This document shows, in pieces, positions 15,645 to 26,787 of a stretch of DNA of 64,000 nt. This stretch comes from Volutella citrinella (Eukaryota; Ascomycota; Sordariomycetes; Hypocreales; Nectriaceae), in the NCBI GenBank assembly GCA_034401135.1, contig JAWZSP010000008.1:1798001-1862000 (forward strand), given 5' to 3'. The translations under genes and the position numbers were made by a program. The notes below the pieces were generated by a model. It saw nothing but the letters and a program-made list of their open reading frames with translations. It ran no database searches and was not told the DNA's origin. The number at the start of each line of letters is the position of its first letter. Position 1 is the first letter of the stretch.

Positions 15645-15930
15645 GAACACCGGCTAGTCGCCCAGATGTAGTCGTCGATCGAAGGCGAGGAGGATCTGCG
15701 GCGCTTTCCTCACGGACTTCGCCCAAACGTGCGTCTGGTTCCGCGATGAGGCCGGGGCGGATGGTTTCAGTGTCCTCCTCGGTAGCTGTCTCGGATTCTT
15801 CGACCTGCGTGTCTTTGACTTGTGCTTCTAAGACGGGCTCCTTGGAATCAGGCTGAACGGTCTTAGTGGTCTGTTCAGTGACTGCCTTAGACACTGCGTC
15901 CGGAACGGGCAGGGGAACATCGTTCGCCAT
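15502..15930 (-). CDS. Possible acidic low-complexity protein
   Basis: From ATG 15930 (MANDVPLPVPDAV...) the minus strand stays open for 143 codons. It gives an acidic, Thr/Glu-rich, disordered product (VEESETATEEDTETI) that turns into an Arg/Gly-rich tail (GRGRGRGQRRGQRPGS). Codon third positions look fungal, but the 3' part overlaps exon 3 of the zinc-knuckle gene on the other strand. The frame is also open 57 codons further upstream to 16101, so it could instead be a downstream exon of the ubiquitin-H3 chimera. No domain is visible. Tentative. Confidence 0.3.
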   Translation of the reverse strand: MANDVPLPVPDAVSKAVTEQTTKTVQPDSKEPVLEAQVKDTQVEESETATEEDTETIRPGLIAEPDARLGEVREESAADPPRLRSTTTSGRLAGVLILDDLGRGRGRGQRRGQRPGSTAGRGSEGPCALVGNTIFIHSQYGE

Positions 15931-16140
15931 GACAGAAGTGGGTGACAGGGTGGGCTGGTTGGGGCAGATTGGGGTAGACTGGGGAATTTCAGGCTCATGC
16001 GGCTTGCAAGATCCGAGCACAGACAGCATAGTTATCAAATGATTGAGACGCGACAAGTGGTAGAAAAACAAGATGGGATAGAATTGCCAAGTGAAATACA
16101 AAATTGGCAGAGCAGAGTGATAAGAAGAATTCAGAGTAAG

Positions 16141-16380
16141 TGTGTGTTAGGATTGGTGTGCGTTAGGATGAATGTGTGTGAGGATGAGTGTGCGTTAGGA
16201 TGAGTGTGCGTTTAGATGAGTGTGTGTGAGGATGAGTGTGTGTGAGGATGAGTGTGTGTGAGGATGAGTGTGTGTGAGGATGAGTGTGTGTGAGGATGAG
16301 TGTGTGTGAGGATGAGTGTGTGTGAGGATGAGTGTGTGTGAGGATGAGTGTGTGTTAGGATGAGTGTGTGTTAGGATGAG
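16141..16380. repeat. Minisatellite, 16-nt unit x 15
   Basis: Exactly 240 bp of a head-to-tail 16-mer (consensus aggatgagtgtgtgtg on the plus strand). Outer copies have TTAGGATGA variants and inner copies are nearly identical GTGAGGATGA units. It sits just downstream of the H3-like exon on the minus strand, inside what would be that gene's next intron. Confidence 0.95.
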
Positions 16381-16406
16381 AAAACATAGTCAAGAACAAG
16401 ACATAC

Positions 16407-16861
<455 letters not shown>

Positions 16862-18545
16862 CTAATGATAAATACTGGTTGGTAGCTGTCATAATGTCCC
16901 AGGGCACGCGTATCGACGCGCTTCAAATCGCGTCTCAGGCTCTCAGCTGCCTGGTGTTAACTACGCGCTCAGTGATTCCAGAAGTACGTAGTGTTATGCC
17001 CATGGAAACCGGACAAGGCTATTGCTACCCACGCGGGCGGAGGTGGTTGAGGCCGTAGTGAGGAGCAGCCGGTAGAAGCCATATTCACGATGGAAATGAC
17101 AATTGCCGTCGTGGTCACACTCCGGCAAGGCCGAGCAGTGTGCAGTATTTCATTCACCGTTACGAACTGCTCACTCTATCTCACTAACTCGCATGATATT
17201 GTGCCATGGCGATTTCAACAGGGGTTCAGGCACGTATCACATAATCTTCTTTTATTTAGTACAGTTAGTCTAGTGTGCTTAGCTCTTCTTCTAAATCTGC
17301 ACAAATGAATTGACCAAAGATCTCGGCACAATTGGTATGTGCTCAACTGCCATCTCCAGCCAGCCGAATCCAAGCTCAGTTTTGAAGCTGCTCAGCCTTA
17401 GTTTGCACCAAACTTCCTCACCAGGAGCTCCTGTTCCGAGCCGCCCCCACGATTCGCCTCAACGGGCAGCTCACTCCCAGCTGCCAGGCTAATGATGACG
17501 CATACCGTGTCGTGGATCGTCAAGGTTCGACAGACAACCGAAGGGGGCAGCAGAGCACCCACATCGTGGCTTTTTTGGCCGTCGAATCGCCGAGGGGAAC
17601 AGTCTAGCTCATTCAACGGCAAACTTAAGAGCGGTCCAGCTTCTAGGGCCGCGTCTGATGTCATTACTGTTGGAGGACTAGCTCACCCCGGATCGCAACG
17701 TCGGATCCGCCCCGTTCTGTCCTGGAGCTTCGGCACGATGTCACCATGTTCTCCTATATGAGCATGGGCACTCGATTGAGTCGATTGGGCGGGAAGTAGG
17801 CCCCAGTGGCAGAGTCAATCGCTCGGTCCCGAGAAGCAAGTACATTAATCCCCAAGCTGTCGATTTCCCCAATAGGCCGATCGCCCAAGCATCGCAGGTC
17901 AAACGCGAGCTGTTGAGCGCAGCGGCCGCACCATCTCGGCTTGCCGTCCAATCACCCACCAGAGTCCCCCAAGCTACTCCGGATGTGACGGAAGACTTAT
18001 GGCAGCTTCGTGTAGGTGAGCATCATCGATCACAGGACCGTTCATCGCGGCCGCACCAACACCCCGCCCTGTTCGCCCCCAGGGAGTCAATTGGCGTCCA
18101 CCAACGTCATTACCCCGTGGGGACCTGGAGCGACCAGATGGCGGGGCATCAAATCACTCGACACAGCGCGACACCACCAACTGCTCTCGCCGGGCCGTGT
18201 CCACAGCTCCAAACTCTACCGGACCCGACGCATGGGAGACGTGGGCACCACCTCGCAGCTCTGAAGCTCTGTTTGGCGGCGACGGACCGATTACTCGTTG
18301 CTCTCCAGACCGTGGTCCAGCCCCGGCCCAGCCGTGCGACGCATGGACTCGGATTCGTGGTAAAGTCCCGAATCTGGGGGTCACCAGGTCCCAAGTCGCC
18401 AAGGGCGCCCAATGCCATAGCTCATTTGTGCACAGATAAATAAGATTGGATATCCTCGTGGCTCGCGCAAGCCCACTACTAGTATCCAAGCTGTAAGCTT
18501 GTAACCCCGCCATAGCACAGTATACCCAAAACCACATCGCCCAAC
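16862..18545. other. 1.7-kb region without convincing genes
   Basis: Frames up to 176 codons occur (for example 17913-18443) but lack wobble bias, domains or sensible splice chains. The last part must hold the promoter and 5' UTR of the hexose transporter. Confidence 0.45.
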
Positions 18546-20493
18546 ATGGTGAAAACATCAATGTTCACCGTCAACTTCGACGCGCAGAATCCCTCGTCGG
18601 AGAAGGGCACCCGTGCCCGCAAGTCGCTCGTCGGCCTCGACTTCTCGCCTCTACGCCGCATCACCGGCATGTCCCTTGTGCTCGCCCTCTTTGTGTCCAT
18701 GGGTGGACTCCTGTAAGTGGCTGGGCACCAATGCGAGATGTTGTTGCGTGCTAACCACGCTATAGCTTCGGATATGACACTGGCACGTCCAATTGAGCCT
18801 GTATGCATGGCCAAACAACTAACCGTGGATTCACAGGCCAAATCTCTGGGTTCCTCGAAATGCCCGATTTCCTTGATCGTTTCGCACAGACCAACAGCCA
18901 GGGCCAGAAGCAGTTCAGCACCACCCGCGCCGGTCTCATCGTCTCCATGCTCTCGATTGGTACCCTCATCGGAGCCCTCGTTGCCGCTCCCATTGCCGAT
19001 CGCTTTGGTAGAAAGTACAGCATCAGCTTCTGGAACCTAATCATTACAATCGGATTCATCATTCAGATCTCCTCAAACCGCGATTGGGTCCAGATCATGA
19101 TGGGGAGGTGGGTTACCGGTCTCGGCATCGGCGCCCTGTCTCTCCTCGTCCCCATGTACCAGGCCGAGACGTCACCGCCTTGGATTCGAGGAGCTATGGT
19201 CTGTACCTACCAGCTCTTCATCACGTTTGGCATCTTCTTGGCGGCCTGCTTCAACTATGGCACCGTGACGCACCACCCAAACAGCTCGGCCTGCTGGCGC
19301 ATCGTCATTGGCGTCGGCTGGGTTTTTACTATCGTGCTCGGAATCGGAATCCTCTTCTTCCCTGAAACGCCTCGATTCGACTACAAGAAGGGCAAGGTCG
19401 ACCGCGCGCGCGATACCCTCTGCAAGGTCTACGGCGCCACTCCGAACCATTGGGCCATTCACACCCAGATGGAAGAGATTGAGTACAAGCACAAGGCCGA
19501 AATGGCAGTCAAGGGCAAGCCCATTTATGAATTTTTTACCATGTTCAGGGCACCTCGAATGGCGTACCGTATCTTCATCGGTATGTCGCTGCAGATGTTC
19601 CAACAGCTAAGTACGTATCTGGCATTTTCCTACTGCGCTCATTGGCCGAGAATTCCACACCATCAATCGCCGCATGTGTGCTAACATTGTTGCGTCCAGC
19701 TGGTGCCAATTACTTCTTCTACTACGGCACGACAATCTTCCAGTCCGTGAGCATCAACAGCTACATCACACAAATCATCCTCAATACCATCAACTTCTTG
19801 GTGACCTTTATTGGTCTGTACCTTGTGGAGCATTATGGACGCCGCAAGTCCCTCATAGTGGGAAGTATCTGGATGTTCATCTGCTTCCTGGTCTTTGCAT
19901 CTGTCGGACACTTTTCTCTCGACCGTCAGGACCCCCAGCAAACGCAGAGCGCTGGTATTGCTATGATTGTCATGGCCTGCCTATTTATCCTTGGTTTTGC
20001 GACTACTTGGGGCCCGATGATCTGGACCATCATGGCCGAGATCTTCCCATCACGATATCGAGCCAAGGGAATGGCTCTCTCAACCGCGAGCAACTGGCTC
20101 TGGAACTTCCTTTTGGCTTTCTTCACTCCTCGTATCACCGCCAAGATTGATTTCCTGTACGGCTACGTCTTTGCGGGATGCAACATCCTTGGTGGGTTGT
20201 TGGTGTACTTTTTCGTGATCGAGGGCCAAGGGCGGACGCTCGAAGAAATCGACACCATGTACCTCGAGCACGTCAATCCCCGCAAAAGCAAAGACTGGGT
20301 ACCTCCTCCTCCAGACGAAATGTCTCGAATTCGCAAGCAGGCCGGCACAGACCTCGACGCAGCCGCCGCCGTTCACAGCGACGAGGAGACGTTGGCCCGT
20401 GACTCCGATGTCAACGGCAAGGGGAATCGGGCATCCACGGGGAAGCAGCCTGATCAGGGTGGAACCAGTGCAATGCACAAGGAGAATGCTTAA
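18546..20493 (+). CDS. MFS hexose transporter (sugar porter family)
   Basis: Proton-coupled plasma-membrane sugar importer of the major facilitator superfamily, 583 aa. Four exons: 18546-18712, 18766-18782 (17 nt only), 18837-19610 and 19700-20493. Sugar-porter signatures are GGLLFGYDTGQISGF in TM1, DRFGRK after TM2, GRWVTGLGIGALSLLVPMYQ, PETPRF before the central loop, and the QQLTGANYFFYYGT motif of TM7. The intracellular C-tail is long and acidic/polar. The intron after the 17-nt exon starts with GC (GCACGT) and has a good AACTAAC branch; this is the only model preserving GYDTGQISGF. The sequence is typical of fungal high-affinity glucose/hexose transporters. The exact sugar cannot be read from sequence. 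Confidence 0.94.
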
Positions 20494-21495
20494 TTCTTGT
20501 TTTAATTGCTCTCGTCTGCGTTGCTTGCGAAAATTGCCGAGCCACAGGCTGCCGAGTCCACGGCCTGCACAGGCCACAAGCATTTCATATGTTAAATTAC
20601 TCTCTATCCTGCAGAGTACTCATTATCCGCGGACCGCAAGGATGCTCTGACAGGTGATTCAATTATAATTCGGCGTTGTTGATGGAGGACTGGACATATA
20701 TGTACGATTAGGCGCGGATCGACAAAGTACTGTATTAGGCAAGTTTAGGTAGTTTTACGCATTTAGTTTATCATAACACCTATGATCGCTATAAAGGAAC
20801 CTCAAGAGGATTAGTGGAGCAAGTCTTGACTTGCTACTTGCGATGCTTGTGGGCCACGTATGTGGCCGGGGGCAATTGGTTTGATGTCGGGAGCAAAGAG
20901 GGAAATGTCTGAGTGACAACAAGAACACGCCCAATTCGAGCGCAATTCCCGTGCAAGTGACGCAATTCCCCCTAGAAATGATGCACCTCCCGTAGACAAG
21001 GTTTATGGGCTGATGGCTAAGCTGAACTAGGCCGTGCGTCCCATCCGGGGTGGGCTTGGGCCATTTGCTGTGGAGAGATGAGGCTCATGGACACGCCAAG
21101 CGAGCTACTCGTACTGTGCGGCACCCACTTTTTAGACGACACCACCCCCACCCCGCAAAATCATGGAGTGCCTGCATTTTGTCGGCTGTCGGCGAACGCT
21201 ACTCCTCCAACACCTCCATATTAGCATTTCGGCCTTCCGACGCGTCGCTCGCACAGAGTTGCGCACACCCGACCCTGTTTGCCGAGAGTGTCCCCAGGAC
21301 CCAGAGCCCCCAGCATCCGGGACTCATCATTCAGCTGGTGTCGGCTAATTCAAGGATTTGTGCAGCAAGATAATCGAGGTTGATCCGATCTATTGCCAGA
21401 TCCCAGGCCGGCCAGCCTGTCGCCCCTCGGGGGATAACAGGATCCATCACCACTTCTCAGCGAATCCAAGAAGTATTTTCCCGCTCCAGCCAGAG
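20494..21495. other. Intergenic region
   Basis: 3' flank of the hexose transporter and promoter region of the double-zinc-cluster regulator, transcribed in the same direction. A TATAAAG element occurs near 20792. No coding frame is supported. Confidence 0.5.
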
Positions 21496-23788
21496 ATGCC
21501 CCCGCCAAGGTCAGCGACAACCTGCAGTCAATGCCGGGCCCGAAAGGTGGGTGTTCTGGGTCCGTCCTCCACGCTCAGAATCAGTGACTGACAGTTGCCC
21601 CAAGGTCCGCTGCCAGGGTGGCGGTCCAGACGCAACCTGCATAAACTGTGAACGGTTGAAATACCAGTGCTCCTTCACAACCTCGGCGGAGCCAAGCACA
21701 TCCAGCACCCAGCCAGACCGGCGACGCGGCTCACAGGCATGTGTTGAGTGCCGCTCCCACAAGAGCAGATGCTCCGGCGACCTGCCGTCCTGTATCGAAT
21801 GCCAGCGTCGCGGCAAGAAGTGTACATACTCGGAATCTCGGAAGCACAAGAATGCCAGCCAGAGACGTCGTCTTAGCATGCAGCTGTCGACGTCCTCCCG
21901 CGAACAACTTGCCGCGCCGCCAGGAGCTTCCCAGGTCTTGGACACGGCCTCATCGGCCTTTTCCATTCCTTCGGTACCCTCAGTCCCAAGCATGGCAAGT
22001 GACATGCCTTCGGAAAGCCAACGACCCGTTCAGCACTCGCCAGCTCAGTCTTATATGACACCCTCGACGTGCAATAGTGATGCCCTGGGTGGTGCATTCC
22101 GGCTGCCGCCTACGAGAGAGCAATTGCAACTCATCAACGACTATTTTCGGCACGTCTACCCAATCCCGGTGTACTCCTTTCTCAATGAAATATCAATGAC
22201 GCAAAGATGCCTCGACGAGAGCCTCGACCGCACGCTCCTGCTGGCCGTTTGTGCCATAACAGCACTACATCTTGACTACAAAAAGTACCACCCAGTCTTC
22301 ACGTTGTCGTGGATCCGGCAAGCCGAGAACATGATCTGGAACAGGATCGAGAATCCCAATATCTTTTCGACTCAGGCGCTCGTCTTGATTGTTCAGTACC
22401 GAGTCCTGACTAGAGACTTCCAGCGAGCCTTCATGTTGTCAGCGCTAGTGGCAAGAGCAGCCAGCGCGCTGCGACTACAATACGAACGTACCGACCTCAG
22501 TTCACTCGCCCAAGAAGTGAGAAGACGGCTGATGTGGTGTCTGACTACCAATGAGGGCTTGTTCTCTGTTGGCCTTCCCGAATGTGAAATGTGTCCATTC
22601 GATGCAATCTATCTCCAGCTTCCCTGCAGGGAAGAGGATTTTCACGCAGACAACGGTGCTGACACCCAACTTGGATCCATGTCGCTCGATGGCGTATCAG
22701 AAGATGGGCTCCTGTCATCAATATTCAGGTGCGCTGCGATCCGCAGAGATGCCATGAGGCTCAAGCGACAGGTTTTCCTGTCATCGCACCCAATGCCTCA
22801 ACTCGAAACACTAATCAACGATTTCACCGTCTCTCTGGAACGACTGAGGCCTCCAACATACAGCATTGCTGAGCTTCAAAAGTTTTCCCGGTCTCGGTGG
22901 CTTGTTCGATACCTGTTATCACACCTGTCGTGGCACCAGTGCCATTGTGATGTCTATCGTCTGTTCCTCACAGGATATCCAGAAGCGGCGCCGGCACCTG
23001 TCGTGTCAGAGTGCTCAGCTACCGTCGTTTCAAATGCCGTCGCGTCATGCCTCGAACACGCCTTCGCCATGATATCGATTCTCAAGGACCTTGGAAGCCT
23101 GCAACTCGCGACCTTTGTCCCCGATACGGACATTGCCATATGTGGCTATCACGCGTGTCGAATCATCATGTTCTTGAGCCGATCCCCCCTCAAGCCTGCA
23201 AACTCAAGCCTGACACCAGAGACGGCCACAAGGCAGACAGAGGAGATTTTGAATATCGCGAGAAGGCTCATCCCGTCGTCAGCCCTAAGTGACCGAATCT
23301 TTACGGACCTGGAAGCTATCAAGCACTCACATAGTCATGATGAACAGGATCAGAGCAGAGAGTCGTCCGATATGGAGGACGATGGAGTAAAGAGGCCCCG
23401 CCTTGCCATCGCTGCGAAACAGCATCAGAGGCTGGGTATTCACAGCATCCTGCGGGCGGCCAGATTTGTTGATGACAGCCATACCGCTGCCAACACACCC
23501 GTCCGTGAGACGAGGAACCCTGGCTATCTCGCAACTGAATCGCCAAGCATGCAGTCGCATGGGCTACTGGGCGATTCATCTTTCCAGGGCACCCAGCCAG
23601 ACGCTGGACTCTTGAGCTATCGGGGGCATGACCCCTTCACGACTCAGAACGTTGTAGAATTTGGCACCAGCGAAGTGCAGCAGCAGCTCATACATGAGCC
23701 TACGTACTTTGACAGCGGTAGCGGTTGGAGCAGCGATTTATGTCTGCCCGAGAATTTCCTGGCTGGTTCTGATGGCTATTACTTTTGA
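21496..23788 (+). CDS. Transcription factor with two tandem Zn(II)2Cys6 clusters
   Basis: Two exons (21496-21546 and 21605-23788) give 744 aa. The first cluster is split by the intron: CSQCRARK then VRCQGGGPDATCINCERLKYQC, with a longer than usual x8 in the middle. The second is fully canonical, CVECRSHKSRCSGDLPSCIECQRRGKKC. It is followed by a basic Lys/Arg stretch, a Ser/Pro-rich linker, and the fungal-specific regulatory middle region (residues about 210-500; LINDYFRHVYPIPVYSFL ... RRRLMWCLTTNEG). The C-terminal 150 residues are low complexity. Nuclear DNA-binding regulator. It lies between the hexose transporter and the sulfatase, transcribed in the same direction as both, which makes nutrient control plausible but unproven. 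Confidence 0.92.
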
Positions 23789-24140
23789 GGTGATGCTCGG
23801 TATTGATCGGCGCTCTTTGCCACATCAGGGATCCCAAATTGGCAAATACTTAGCGGCCGACACTTGGTGCTGTGTGTGCGTGCATGCCCGAGTAGTGGAA
23901 CATGGTGGTCCCGTGCCTCGTCCGCCGAGGTGCGTGGATCGCCGAGGGGGGGATGATGAATCGCCGACTACCGAACATCACTTGGATGAGACGCTTCGGC
24001 ATTGCCTTGCCCCTCATCCTTCCCCACGACGCCATCTACCGGGAATATATTTACTCAGACATTGTCTGTCCATTTTCAGCGCTGGGAATTGACACTCACA
24101 TCGCCTCATCCTGATTCACCCTCATTACAAACCCTCAAAG
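23789..24140. other. Short intergenic region upstream of sulfatase
   Basis: 352 bp between the regulator and the sulfatase, holding the 3' UTR of one and the promoter of the other. Nothing else is seen. Confidence 0.5.
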
Positions 24141-25703
24141 ATGGCAGACAAGCGCCCCAACATCGTCTTTATCATGGCTGATGACCATGCCTCCAAGTCA
24201 ATATCGTGCTATGGGGCGGGCATCAACAAGACGCCCAACATTGACCGGCTCGCCAACGAGGGCATGCTGTTCAACCACTGCTACGTGACCAACAGCATCT
24301 GCACGCCTTCGCGCGCGGCTATCCTTTGTGGCACCCACAACCATGTCAATCAAGTCATGACGCTTGATTCAAAAATCAACAAGAGGCTTCCCAACGTGGC
24401 CAAGCAGCTCCGCTCAACAGAGGCCAACTACCAGACCGCGATGATCGGCAAGTGGCATCTAGGTGAGGGCAAGGAGCACGAGCCGACGGGCTTCGACTAC
24501 TGGAGTGTCGTGCCCGGGCAAGGCGAGTACTGGGACCCCCAGTTCATCGAGCCCGATGGCACCAAGAAGGTGGAGGGATATGCCACCGGCATCATCACGG
24601 ACAAGAGCCTGGACTTTATGAAGAAGCGTGACAAGTCGCGGCCATTCTTCCTCATGTGCCACCACAAGGCGCCGCACAGGAGCTGGGAGTACGACTCCAA
24701 GCACAAGGACCTATACAAGGACCCCGTGCGGCTGCCCGACACCTTCACTGACGACTACAAGAACCGCGCCAATGCGGCCAAGGCGGCCAAGATGCGCGTG
24801 GAGGAGGACATGACGTACACTGATCTGGGCATCGTGCAGCCCGAGGGCCCCGCGAGCGTCGTGGGCGAGAAGATGATTGACATGTGGTGGTGGAACGACC
24901 GCAAGATTCCTGCGCCCGACGACGTGACCAAGCTCAGGCTGGTCTGCAAGGAGACTGGCGAGGCCTTCACCTTCAAGACCAAGCAGGAGCTGGCAGAGTT
25001 CAAGTTCCAGCGGTACATGCAGCGCTACCTGCGCACAATCCAGAGCGTCGACGACAACGTTGGGCGCCTGCTCGACTACCTCGACGAGGAAGGCATCGCG
25101 GATAACACCATTGTCATCTACACGTCGGATCAGGGCTTCTTCCTGGGAGAGCACGGCTGGTTCGACAAGCGCTTCATGTACGAGGAGAGCTTCCAGATGC
25201 CGTTCCTGATCCGGTACCCCAAGGAGATCAAGGCCAAGTCGGTGTGCAACGACATCATCTGCAACGTCGACTTCGCGCCGACATTTTGCGACCTCGCGGG
25301 GGTGCCCATCCCGTCGTACATGCAAGGCGTGTCGTTCCGCAAGCTCCTGCACGGAGAGACGCCCGAGGCGTGGCAGCAGGTGGCATACCACCGGTACTGG
25401 ATGCACCGCGACATTGTGCACGAGGCGTACGCGCACTACGGGGTGCGCGACCAGCGCTACAAGCTCATCTACTGGTACAACGAGGACCTAGGCCTCGAGG
25501 GCACGCGACCGGGCGGTGAGGAGAAGGAGTGGGAGCTGTTTGACTGCCAAGAGGACCCGCTCGAGCTGTTCAACTGCTACCAGGAGCCCAAGTACGCCGA
25601 CGTGGTCAAGAAGATGACCAAGATGCTTGAGGACAAGATGGCCGAGATTGGAGACGAGGCCATCCACAAGACGCTGGGGGCCAAGAACGCCATCAAGGAG
25701 TAG
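24141..25703 (+). CDS. Type I sulfatase (arylsulfatase / glycan-sulfatase-like)
   Basis: An intronless 520-aa formylglycine-dependent sulfatase that cleaves sulfate esters. The catalytic signature CTPSR has Cys54 as the residue converted to formylglycine. The N-terminal metal site is NIVFIMADDH and the second metal block is YTSDQGFFLGEHGWFDKR. The C-terminal part (WELFDCQEDPLELFNCYQEP) is the usual short cap of bacterial-type N-sulfoglucosamine/mucin sulfatases. No signal peptide, so it is probably cytosolic, acting on imported sulfated substrates such as sulfated sugars or choline sulfate; the exact substrate is not deducible. Lack of introns and the bacterial-type layout would fit old horizontal transfer, though base composition matches its neighbours. 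The next gene downstream is an MFS permease in the same direction. Confidence 0.92.
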   Translation: MADKRPNIVFIMADDHASKSISCYGAGINKTPNIDRLANEGMLFNHCYVTNSICTPSRAAILCGTHNHVNQVMTLDSKINKRLPNVAKQLRSTEANYQTAMIGKWHLGEGKEHEPTGFDYWSVVPGQGEYWDPQFIEPDGTKKVEGYATGIITDKSLDFMKKRDKSRPFFLMCHHKAPHRSWEYDSKHKDLYKDPVRLPDTFTDDYKNRANAAKAAKMRVEEDMTYTDLGIVQPEGPASVVGEKMIDMWWWNDRKIPAPDDVTKLRLVCKETGEAFTFKTKQELAEFKFQRYMQRYLRTIQSVDDNVGRLLDYLDEEGIADNTIVIYTSDQGFFLGEHGWFDKRFMYEESFQMPFLIRYPKEIKAKSVCNDIICNVDFAPTFCDLAGVPIPSYMQGVSFRKLLHGETPEAWQQVAYHRYWMHRDIVHEAYAHYGVRDQRYKLIYWYNEDLGLEGTRPGGEEKEWELFDCQEDPLELFNCYQEPKYADVVKKMTKMLEDKMAEIGDEAIHKTLGAKNAIKE

Positions 25704-26787
25704 ATTTAGACTCAAGGAGGTAGATGTAACAAACAGTTAAAAGTGTTAAACAATAAGACAAGAAGTGTCATAAGACCTCAATGAGCTGTAAGATGGTGAC
25801 GAAAGGAATTGATTGCTTAGGATTAGATTCGCAAGGCTGTATCATGGCAGAATAATACAAGATGTATCTCGTCCAAAGACTGTGTCCTTCCCATCATTCT
25901 GCCTCTTCAATGAGATATCATGATACTAGGGAGCAGCCCATGATGCCCTGCAACGCTCATGTCGTTTGAAAACCCGTCAAGCCATGTGGTACGGCCACTG
26001 ACACATTAAAATTCCAATTCGGGCCCATTCGTCGTCCAGCAGGGGCCAGGTGGAAGCATGTGGCACCCGACTCGGCACGTTCCACTCCATCATGGCTCGC
26101 ACGACGACCAGCATCACTACTGCTCCATGGCGCGCATCCCGGTCGCCATTGGCCTCCCAGCGCCTCGGGACTTGCCCACGGGGATCCAAAGCTGAAGCCA
26201 GTGCGCCAATTCATCCCCATCGACGGTGTGGAGTCTCCGCGTTCTGGACTGATGGCGAGCAGACCAGCATCATCAGAGTCATCACCACCCACCGACACGC
26301 AGGCGGGGCGATCGTCCGCCGAGCACCAGTAGACTCGATGCTACCGCCGACGGCCAATAGAGTCGACGCAATCGCCGATCGTTCTTGAGTTTGGTTTTCG
26401 CCGAGCGCCAATGATGTGGCCGGCTTCGCCGAGACCCGGCAAGCCCAAGATCCACCCAGTCCACGACTCGTGATGGACTCCAGATTTCGACGGCCCGTGG
26501 TCAAGGACAACGTCTAGCGGGTTGTGCTACTACCGCTGCCACCTGCTGTCGGCCCCGGGGTTCATGCGGAGAATATGTCGGGGTAGATCCGGGGGCTGTG
26601 GATAGTTCGTCCTCTACCCTCGTTCGCCGTCTCCTCGAAAACACATATAGAGGCCCCCTTGGAGCCCTGTTGGGAGAATTCGTTTCCTCGCCCATCACAT
26701 CCAACTCTCGAATCCTCTCCATCCTCTAGTTTCGCTTCTGTCCCCCCCTCCCCTCCTTCATCTCATCTCCGTCGAGCATCCTCAGCC
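25704..26787. other. 1.1-kb intergenic region
   Basis: 3' flank of the sulfatase and promoter region of the next permease. Open frames of about 100 codons on both strands lack coding character. C/T-rich stretches just before 26788 are typical of fungal 5' UTRs. Confidence 0.5.

Noticed and set aside
16141..16380. CRISPR-like direct repeats
   Set aside because: Head-to-tail repeats with no spacers in a fungal genome; this is a minisatellite.
17913..18443. 176-codon plus-strand frame
   Set aside because: Poor codon bias, no domain, and it ends just before the hexose transporter; overlapping frames of similar quality exist on the other strand.
24711..25436. 241-codon minus-strand frame
   Set aside because: Antisense of the sulfatase; no domain or initiator context.
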